Assembly (NCBI GenBank): GCA_016213305.1
Contig: JACRAV010000172.1
Span: forward strand, 1 to 9,903
Source: Candidatus Zixiibacteriota bacterium
Lineage (GTDB): Bacteria > Zixibacteria > MSB-5A5 > GN15 > FEB-12
Reading direction: 5' to 3'
DNA: 9,903 nucleotides
The notes below the pieces were generated by a model. That model had not been told where the DNA came from. It did not search any database and saw only the letters and a program-made list of their open reading frames with translations. The translations under genes were made by a program, and so were the position numbers. Position 1 is the first letter of the stretch. The number at the start of each line of letters is the position of its first letter. Below, one piece after another: positions 4,973-9,903 of the stretch.

Positions 4973-4999
4973 GTCGGGACCATAAGGACCCCGACCTAC
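4973..4999 (-). repeat. Possible diverged GTAGG-headed hairpin
   Basis: On the minus strand this reads GTAGGTCGGG first. GTCGGG (4973-4978 on the plus strand) pairs with CCCGAC (4990-4995) over 6 bp with an 11-base loop. It lies five bases downstream of the last minus-strand gene's stop. The head differs from GTAGGGC and the stem is short, so family membership is uncertain; no T-run follows. Confidence 0.4.
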
Positions 5000-5004
5000 G
5001 GGAG

Positions 5005-5457
5005 CTACTTCTGTTCTGTCGGCTTTTCCGGCGGACTGAGCACCTCATCCGGTATCTTCACTTTGGGCAGAAAGATCCCCAGATACCGCTGGTACCATTT
5101 CCACTTCTTCTTCTCTTCCTTGTAAAACGCCTTGATCCGCTTTTCGCGGGCCTGCGCCACCACGTCGTGCGCTTCAATCCGCTGAATCATGATCTCGATC
5201 GTCTGCCGCTTTTCGAGCGCGGAGCGAAGCGTGTCGTAGTCCTTGAGATTAAACAACGACTGCACGATCGGCTCGAAAAATACCATGGTCTGCGAGCCGA
5301 CATAATTGAGCGGCTTCACCGACTCCAGAAACACGATCGCCGGAACGGTCATCGACTTCTCGACCACCTTCTTCGCCACCCTGTCCAGCACCGCCAGTTC
5401 GTCTTCAGGAAGCGGGCCTTCCTCCGGCACGCGCATGGCATCTTTGAAAAAGCTCAT
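5005..5457 (-). CDS. Uncharacterised 150-residue helical protein
   Basis: I do not recognise this family. The ATG at 5457 is chosen because GGGGAG lies at a good distance upstream and the ATG overlaps the TGA of the preceding gene by four bases (ATGA), a typical translational-coupling layout; the longer frame to 5526 would overlap that gene deeply. No signal peptide. Residues 20-36 are a charged helix, then a hydrophobic, conserved-looking stretch at about 37-68 (TVPAIVFLESVKPLNYVGSQ... then FFEPIVQSLF), too interrupted by polar residues for a standard membrane span. Residues 72-125 are helical and very basic towards the end (REKRIKAFYKEEKKKWKWYQ), and the tail is proline/charge-rich. A peripheral, membrane-facing role beside its two-TM neighbour is a guess. 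It ends the minus-strand series. Confidence 0.8.
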   Translation of the reverse strand: MSFFKDAMRVPEEGPLPEDELAVLDRVAKKVVEKSMTVPAIVFLESVKPLNYVGSQTMVFFEPIVQSLFNLKDYDTLRSALEKRQTIEIMIQRIEAHDVVAQAREKRIKAFYKEEKKKWKWYQRYLGIFLPKVKIPDEVLSPPEKPTEQK

Positions 5458-5963
5458 GACCTCTCCCCGGCTATATCGGCGGATTTGGTGACCGACGGCG
5501 ATGGTATGCCGATATGCGAGCGGCAAAATGCGGCAACGGCCTCCGCGTTCTTGTCATACATTAGGTAAAGTCCGCGGAAATTTTCCAGCCGCGAGGGCTC
5601 GGCAAAGGGTGACAGCAGTATCCCGTTCTTGTCCGGATAACAGCTTCGGTACAGCGACCATTCTTTCTTCAGCGTCTGAGTGGTCGTTTTGACCGTCACG
5701 CCGGCGTCGTCGATCCGGTACCGGGTCGGAAAGTAGAATTTCGCAAGCGAGGCCACCATGATAATCGCCGTCAACACCGCAAACGCCTGTGAATCGGTCG
5801 AGAAACGGACGAGTCCGATGACGCACACGACAAACAAGCTTACCGCCACCGACACCCAGGGTCTTCGCCGCACCGGATGCACCACCCATTCGAGCGCCGG
5901 TCCGGTCGGGGCCGTTGAGTCTGCGCGCACCGAATTCTGTGCTTCGTCGGCCATATGAATCAT
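5454..5963 (-). CDS. Two-TM membrane protein, possible bacterial PH-like domain
   Basis: 169 residues from ATG 5963; ATG 5954 (three residues shorter) is an equal alternative, since the SD context (TAGG ahead of the first, GGGA ahead of the second) does not decide. A short polar N-terminus leads to two adjacent hydrophobic spans, about 36-53 (WVSVAVSLFVVCVIGLVR) and 60-78 (AFAVLTAIIMVASLAKFYF). The C-terminal part (about 80-155: RYRIDDAGVTVKTTTQTLKKEWS..., GILLSPFAEPSRLENFRGLYL) has the strand pattern and the closing helix (EAVAAFCRSHI) of the small bacterial PH-like domains found after a pair of TM helices. That assignment is by pattern. Both termini of the domain would be on the cytoplasmic side if the TM hairpin starts inside. 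It starts 8 bases after the 70-residue gene and overlaps the next gene by four. Confidence 0.8.
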   Translation of the reverse strand: MIHMADEAQNSVRADSTAPTGPALEWVVHPVRRRPWVSVAVSLFVVCVIGLVRFSTDSQAFAVLTAIIMVASLAKFYFPTRYRIDDAGVTVKTTTQTLKKEWSLYRSCYPDKNGILLSPFAEPSRLENFRGLYLMYDKNAEAVAAFCRSHIGIPSPSVTKSADIAGERS

Positions 5964-5971
5964 CCCGGCGC

Positions 5972-6184
5972 CTATTCGGATTTTTCCGGCATGGCGCGGT
6001 AACGCTCCTGCTTGACCTTTTCGATCCATTCCAGCAATTCGCGGGCGGTGAACAGGTTCTTTTCGATCAGCAATCGCACCAGCGCTTCCTGCGCCAGATT
6101 GTTCGACAGCGCCAGTTCCTCGAACGTGACGTCACGTTCCTTGCCGTCAACCACCATTTTCAGAGCAACTTTATTTTCGGCCAC
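5972..6184 (-). CDS. Small 70-residue soluble protein
   Basis: The start is a GTG at 6184, decided by AAAGGA (6192-6197) exactly 7 bases upstream. No ATG would give a better protein. The sequence shows a strand pair (KVALKMVVDGKERDVTFEEL, residues 5-24) followed by two helices (LAQEALVRLLIEKNLFTARE, then LLEWIEKVKQERYRAM). The pattern LLIEKNLFTARELLEWIEKVKQER resembles the small 'later-start, leucine-rich' helical modules seen as stand-alone hypothetical proteins; I cannot name a family. No signal peptide, TM or cysteine. It follows a 77-base gap, the largest in the minus-strand series; AATATA at 6224-6229 (TATATT on the minus strand) could be a -10 of an internal promoter, without a convincing -35. 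Confidence 0.78.
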   Translation of the reverse strand: MAENKVALKMVVDGKERDVTFEELALSNNLAQEALVRLLIEKNLFTARELLEWIEKVKQERYRAMPEKSE

Positions 6185-6261
6185 GCCGGTATCCTTTACT
6201 GCAAAGTGTCTGCGTTCCCTATGAATATACGAAAGACAATGAGCCGGCGGAACCGCGCAAA

Positions 6262-8043
6262 TTACTTCGGCGACGGAATGGTCTGAACCGTTTCCAGCTG
6301 AACAGCGGCTCCCGATTGGATTCGGTACAGCGGCAGGGCGACATTTTCCCGGTTAGGCCCGAACCGCACCGGCCCGGCCGCGCCGGAATACCCGCCGACT
6401 TTTGCCAGCGAACCGACCAGCGACCCTCGATTGTTGGAGCCGGACAGTACGGCATCGGCCACCAGCCGCACGGCGTCGTAGCCGAGACAGGCCAGACGTT
6501 GCGGCGGCAATCCAAGTCGTTGCTTGTAGGCCGCGCTGAAGGTCACGAATTGCTCGCTGTTCTCATGAAGAATGAACGGCGAAGGAAAGACCGCCTGCCG
6601 CGTCAGATCGTCCCCCATCCGGTATAAGAGCGTGTCGCCCCAGCCGTCCGATCCCAGCAGACTGCCGCTGATGGCGTAAAACTTCAACTGAGGAATCACC
6701 TGCCGGAGTTGGGCGGCGTCACCGGGGAGAAACAGACAGTCGAGATGCACCGGCACCCCTTCGGGATCAAGAGTATCTCCCTTGGCGTTGATGTAATAAA
6801 TCGAGTCCGGCTGATACCCCAGCATGATCGCTTTGAGGTCCCTGAAATACGGCCCGAAATCACGGTCCCGCGTGCGATAATACTCCGTTGCCACAACCGT
6901 ACCACCCAGAATCCGAAAGCGCTCGGTGAAGGCACGCACGATCGGCGCCAGATTTGGTTCCGCCGAGGTAATCACCGCCGTCGAATCGGCGTTCAGGATG
7001 TTGCGGGCGTAGTCGGCCATCGCGATCCCCTGTAATTCGATATTCGCCGACAGCTGAAACGTGGTCTTGCTCAACGTGGTCAGTCCCGGATCGGTGGCGG
7101 CGGGAATAATCAGCGGAAGCTGTTTGGATCCGAGAGCCGCCGAAGCCACCGAGGATTCATCGCTGGTCAGCGGACCTATCGCCGCAAGAACATCCGATGT
7201 ATCTATCTGCCGCACCAATCGTCCCGTTTCAATCGGGTCCCCTTTAGTGTCGAACGACTCCAACTGCAACAGCAGACCGCGAGTCCGGGCTATTTCTTCA
7301 GAGGCCAGGATCGCCCCCTGCATGATCTGTCGACTGAAACTCTCCAGCCCTCCCGAAAACGGCAACACGACGGCCACGCGATAGGTGGCGGTAATACCGG
7401 TCTTCGACGGCTTGACACTGGTCGTCCCGGTGGAATCGCCGCAGAGCGAATTCAGTTGCCGGCGAACAGCCGGTTTGGAATCCGGAATGCCTCTGAGGAG
7501 CTGGCGCGAAAGCAGGCACCGCCGATCATCGGGAAGTCTGGCGAAGATCTCCCTGGTCAACTGAACGCTTGAGGCATTGATCATGGCGCCGGTCAGCGAT
7601 GAGACGATCAGCTTCTGCAGGCGCTCGTCGGTGGCGTCCCGCCAGGCATCCAGCCAGTTTCCGACCGCGCCGTTGACATCCCCAAGCGCATAGGTACAGT
7701 TGGCGAGAAAATACTCGCTGTGCGATTTAAGTGGTGATTCAGGAAACTGGGCCACAAGCTTGGAAAATGCTTTTCCCGCCTCGGCATACGCGCTTCGGTG
7801 ATAATCGGCGCGCCCCGCGTTGTACAGGAACAGATCGAGATTCTTTGACTGGGGGAAGCGGGCGATAATGTCGCGGAAAGCCGACCCCGCCGCCTGCCAT
7901 TCACTCGCGTCCATCAGACGCCAGGCCCGCTCGTAGGCGTCCGTGACCTCGCGTGTGTCATTAATCCGGTCGGCGGCCGCACCTCGAACCGGGAACAGCA
8001 GGGCCAGAGCCACCGCCGCCGCGATAAAAGTTCGCGCCATCAT
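6262..8043 (-). CDS. Secreted TPR plus periplasmic-binding protein, PBP-activator/LivK-like
   Basis: 593 residues. Signal peptide at 1-24 (MMARTFIAAAVALALLFPVR..., probable cleavage near GAAA/DR), no lipobox cysteine. Residues about 33-170 are TPR-like helix pairs (YERAWRLMDASEWQAAGSAF; YNAGRADYHRSAYAEAGKAF; FLANCTYALGDVNGAVGNW). From residue 221 (YRVAVVLPFSGGLESFSRQI) follows a type-1 periplasmic-binding fold of the Peripla_BP_6 kind: GAILASEEIA at 243-252, AAIGPLTSDES at 287-297, PLIIPAATDPGLT at 310-322, ending near 580. TPR followed by this fold is the layout of LpoA-like penicillin-binding-protein activators, but the fold also serves amino-acid ABC importers; no permease or ATPase gene is adjacent, which favours the envelope role. 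The ATG directly abuts the TAG of the upstream gene and has no visible SD, so translation may depend on re-initiation. Confidence 0.85.
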   Translation of the reverse strand: MMARTFIAAAVALALLFPVRGAAADRINDTREVTDAYERAWRLMDASEWQAAGSAFRDIIARFPQSKNLDLFLYNAGRADYHRSAYAEAGKAFSKLVAQFPESPLKSHSEYFLANCTYALGDVNGAVGNWLDAWRDATDERLQKLIVSSLTGAMINASSVQLTREIFARLPDDRRCLLSRQLLRGIPDSKPAVRRQLNSLCGDSTGTTSVKPSKTGITATYRVAVVLPFSGGLESFSRQIMQGAILASEEIARTRGLLLQLESFDTKGDPIETGRLVRQIDTSDVLAAIGPLTSDESSVASAALGSKQLPLIIPAATDPGLTTLSKTTFQLSANIELQGIAMADYARNILNADSTAVITSAEPNLAPIVRAFTERFRILGGTVVATEYYRTRDRDFGPYFRDLKAIMLGYQPDSIYYINAKGDTLDPEGVPVHLDCLFLPGDAAQLRQVIPQLKFYAISGSLLGSDGWGDTLLYRMGDDLTRQAVFPSPFILHENSEQFVTFSAAYKQRLGLPPQRLACLGYDAVRLVADAVLSGSNNRGSLVGSLAKVGGYSGAAGPVRFGPNRENVALPLYRIQSGAAVQLETVQTIPSPK

Positions 8044-8538
8044 CTACAGCGAATACTTGCCGAAATCCTCAGGGTTGATATTCTTCAGCCGATCGCGAAG
8101 CGATTCCCGATCGGTCGGTATCGGCGGCTGGTCCGGCGATCCCTCCGCCCGCGCCTGAAACAATTCCTCATTGACAAAGATCGACGCCCCGGTCTTGAGC
8201 GCCAGCGCGATCGAATCCGACGGCCGGGCGTCGATGGTCATCACATGACCGTTGGTGCGAAGGTGTATCAGCGCATAAAACGTCTGGTCCTTCAGCTCGG
8301 TAATCTCGACCCGGTCAACCTCGGCGTGAAGCTCCTCGATGAGATTTTTCATGAGATCGTGCGTGAGCGGACGCTTCGATCCGACGCCCGACAGCTCCAT
8401 GGCGATCGCCCAGGCCTCGGCATGACCGATCCAGATGGGCAGAACTCTGTCCAGCCCTTCCGGGGTCAGGATCACCACCGGAGTATTGGTCGTCATGTCG
8501 AGGGCCAGCCCCTCGAGCTTGACCTCAAGATAGCTCAT
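8044..8538 (-). CDS. Bifunctional nuclease family protein (BFN/DUF151)
   Basis: 164 residues, cytoplasmic. The BFN domain is recognised by LPIWIGHAEAWAIAMEL (33-49), the RPLTHDLMKNLIEEL segment (56-70), FYALIHLRTNGHVMTIDARPSDSIALALKTGASIFV (87-122), and the C-terminal DRLKNINPEDFGKYSL, common among bacterial members. Some plant and bacterial members were reported to have DNase and RNase activity; many bacterial members are unstudied, so the biochemical function here is inferred from the family name only. ATG 8538 follows the rplI stop by 3 bases with no clear SD, and the TAG stop touches the ATG of the next gene, indicating coupled translation. A gene of this family beside unrelated housekeeping genes is common and does not point to a specific pathway. 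Confidence 0.92.
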   Translation of the reverse strand: MSYLEVKLEGLALDMTTNTPVVILTPEGLDRVLPIWIGHAEAWAIAMELSGVGSKRPLTHDLMKNLIEELHAEVDRVEITELKDQTFYALIHLRTNGHVMTIDARPSDSIALALKTGASIFVNEELFQARAEGSPDQPPIPTDRESLRDRLKNINPEDFGKYSL

Positions 8539-8541
8539 TGG

Positions 8542-8988
8542 TCACGACTTCTTAATCACCCACAACCGGAGGTTCGCCACCACATCCTTGTCACACTTGA
8601 CCGGCACCGTGTACACACCCAGCGCCTTGATCGGCTCTTCCAGCTCGATCGCGCGCTTGTCAACCAGCACGCCTTCTTTCTCCAGCATCTCGGCGATATC
8701 GGCGGCCGTGACCGACCCGAACATCTTGTCCTCCTCGCCGACCAGAGCTTCTCTGGAGAGCGAGAGTTTTTCGATTTTGGTCCGGACGATTTCGGCCCCT
8801 TTGCGACGCTTGCGGGCGCGGACATCCTTCTGTTTTTCGATTTCTCCGATCGCCTTCAGATTGCCGCTCGTGGCCGGAATGGCCAGGTTGCGGGGAATCA
8901 GGAAGTTGCGACCGTACCCCGGCTTGACTTCCACCGTCTGGCCGGCATTGCCGACATTGTGCACGTCTTCGCGCAGAATCACTTTCAT
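8542..8988 (-). CDS. rplI: 50S ribosomal protein L9
   Basis: 148 residues, close to the usual length (E. coli 149). The N-terminal rRNA-binding domain shows MKVILREDVHNVGNAGQTVEV and PGYGRNFLIPRNLAIPAT (23-40); a long connecting helix (about 41-76) leads to a C-terminal domain with GSVTAADIAE (91-100) and IKALGVYTVPVK (120-131). At the position often Gly in KGLA the sequence has RNLA, a tolerated change. ATG 8988 is chosen for AGAGG at 6 bases upstream and the canonical MKVIL start; the 11-residue longer frame is rejected. It follows the DUF2232 gene after 29 bases, the classic rpsF-rpsR-(membrane protein)-rplI arrangement. Confidence 0.98.
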   Translation of the reverse strand: MKVILREDVHNVGNAGQTVEVKPGYGRNFLIPRNLAIPATSGNLKAIGEIEKQKDVRARKRRKGAEIVRTKIEKLSLSREALVGEEDKMFGSVTAADIAEMLEKEGVLVDKRAIELEEPIKALGVYTVPVKCDKDVVANLRLWVIKKS

Positions 8989-9017
8989 ACTACACCTCTG
9001 ACTTATAATATAACGTC

Positions 9018-9903
9018 TCAATTACCTGCATCAACCGCTCTTTCGGCCCGTGCCCGCCAGTCGAAATAGCTGTCGCCAAATCCGATCAGGGCCACAACGA
9101 GAAAGCCGAGTATCTGGGCCAGGAAGAGCATGATATACATCGCTATTCGTCCAAACCATCCGATCCGCACCCGCCGCATGAAGTGTTCGACCAGCGACAT
9201 GCCGGTCACCACATAGACCAGAGCCAGCATCGCCAGCAGATTGTCGGCAATGATCTTGATCGTCTCGCCGCCCAGAAAACGACCCGCCGCGGCCATCAGG
9301 ACCAGTACCGCCAGCCCAAACGGTGCTCGCCAGGTGGCGAATGGCGGCACGACCGCCCGCTGACCGGCCGGCGCCACCACGACATAGCTGAAAACGCCGA
9401 AACCAAGCGCGTACTGCGTCACGGCGGCCATCGCCATCCCGCTCGGCAACAACCGGACCAATGTATCCGCAATTTTGTTCAAGGCAACCACCGATTCATC
9501 CACCACCGCGGCCGAATTCCCGGCCGATGTCAACTGCATGCGTAACACTTCAATTATTCCATCAAGCCGGGTGCGGACAATTTCCGCCATCACACCGTAC
9601 ACCGGCACAATCTGCAAAAGGGTCGCGCTGATCACGATAAGCGCGCCGACTCCGAACACCACCGACACCGGCTTTCCGGTGCGCGCCAGATGCCCGGTCG
9701 CGATCCCCGCGCCGCCGAGCGCCAGCCAGGTCGTGAGCCAGGGCCACAACGTGCCCGCGGCCCACATCGCCGAGACGCCCAGCGCGATCACGATTCCGGC
9801 GCCCAGAGACGACCACTGGCCGCGAAAGACGAGCGCCGGAAGACCACCGTACAAGAAAACCGTCGTCGCCCATATCGCGATCAACACCAGCACCCCGAGC
9901 GGC
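9018..9903 (-). CDS. DUF2232 (YybS-type) membrane protein, 5' end missing
   Basis: The frame is open to the window edge; 291 residues follow a GTG at 9893, but codons continue upstream (…PLG before it), so the true start is probably outside. About eight hydrophobic spans are visible: beginning at LVLIAIWATTVFLYGGLPAL, then GAGIVIALGVSAMW, ALGGAGIATGHLA, VFGVGALIVISATLLQIV, a polar central loop (RTRLDGIIEVLRMQLTSAGN…NKIADTLVRLLPSG), then four more. The C-terminal end (GFGDSYFDWRARAE) matches the conserved GL.D.YFDFRKR-like close of the family. YybS-type proteins occur beside rpsR/rplI; their function is not established (a transport-like or ECF S-component-like role has been suggested by fold). 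It is expected in the cytoplasmic membrane. Confidence 0.85.
   Translation of the reverse strand, partial: PLGVLVLIAIWATTVFLYGGLPALVFRGQWSSLGAGIVIALGVSAMWAAGTLWPWLTTWLALGGAGIATGHLARTGKPVSVVFGVGALIVISATLLQIVPVYGVMAEIVRTRLDGIIEVLRMQLTSAGNSAAVVDESVVALNKIADTLVRLLPSGMAMAAVTQYALGFGVFSYVVVAPAGQRAVVPPFATWRAPFGLAVLVLMAAAGRFLGGETIKIIADNLLAMLALVYVVTGMSLVEHFMRRVRIGWFGRIAMYIMLFLAQILGFLVVALIGFGDSYFDWRARAERAVDAGN

Noticed and set aside
6185..6261. Terminator or promoter in the largest gap of the minus-strand series
   Set aside because: GCGGTTCCGC is too short a palindrome for a terminator and the TATATT has no proper -35, so neither is listed as a feature.
8245..9069. Plus-strand frame of 274 codons
   Set aside because: Antisense to bfn and rplI, both confidently identified on the minus strand.
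1..9903. tRNA, rRNA, IS element, phage or toxin-antitoxin genes
   Set aside because: No cloverleaf-like or rRNA-like segments, transposase motifs or typical toxin-antitoxin pairs were recognised on either strand.

Overview
This window looks like ordinary chromosomal DNA from an uncultured or little-studied bacterium. It is moderately GC-rich, most genes have clear Shine-Dalgarno (SD) sites, and genes are compact except in repeat-rich gaps. Gene content (a short-type GyrB behind a DciA/DUF721 gene, a head-GIN domain protein, a DUF2232-rplI-bifunctional nuclease-substrate-binding protein cluster) and hairpin-rich intergenic DNA would fit a member of the FCB group such as Zixibacteria. That placement is inference from overall impression, not from a search. 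I see no phage, IS element, CRISPR, tRNA or rRNA.

Layout, plus strand: (1) 1-300 is the end of a small protein, possibly an emfourin-like metalloprotease inhibitor. (2) 301-654 is a gap holding four palindromic hairpins. (3) 655-1464 encodes a secreted head-GIN beta-solenoid protein, followed by a strong intrinsic terminator. (4) 1676-3971 is a two-gene dciA-gyrB unit. (5) 3972-4285 is a second hairpin-rich gap with a second, identical terminator hairpin. (6) 4286-4867 encodes a secreted TPR protein whose SD lies in the 3' arm of a 13-bp inverted repeat, and whose stop codon lies inside a dispersed repeat. (7) 4868-5004 is a third repeat cluster between converging transcription units.

Minus strand, read from 9903 down to 5005: a seven-gene, tightly packed series. 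It holds a multispanning DUF2232 membrane protein (5' end outside the window), ribosomal protein L9, a bifunctional nuclease-family protein (BFN/DUF151), a large secreted TPR plus periplasmic-binding protein resembling penicillin-binding-protein activators, then three small uncharacterised genes: a 70-residue soluble protein, a two-TM protein with a possible PH-like tail, and a 150-residue helical protein. Gaps range from a 4-base overlap to 77 bases, so most or all may be co-transcribed. The mixture is a translation gene in front of envelope-type genes.

The most notable non-coding signal is a family of GTAGGGC-headed palindromic elements. It is concentrated in the three plus-strand gaps, in both orientations, and mixed with two copies each of two other hairpins. 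The most testable regulatory candidate is the SD-masking inverted repeat ahead of the TPR gene. I find no convincing new defence or mobile system; the uncharacterised small-gene trio at the end of the minus-strand series is the main functional unknown.
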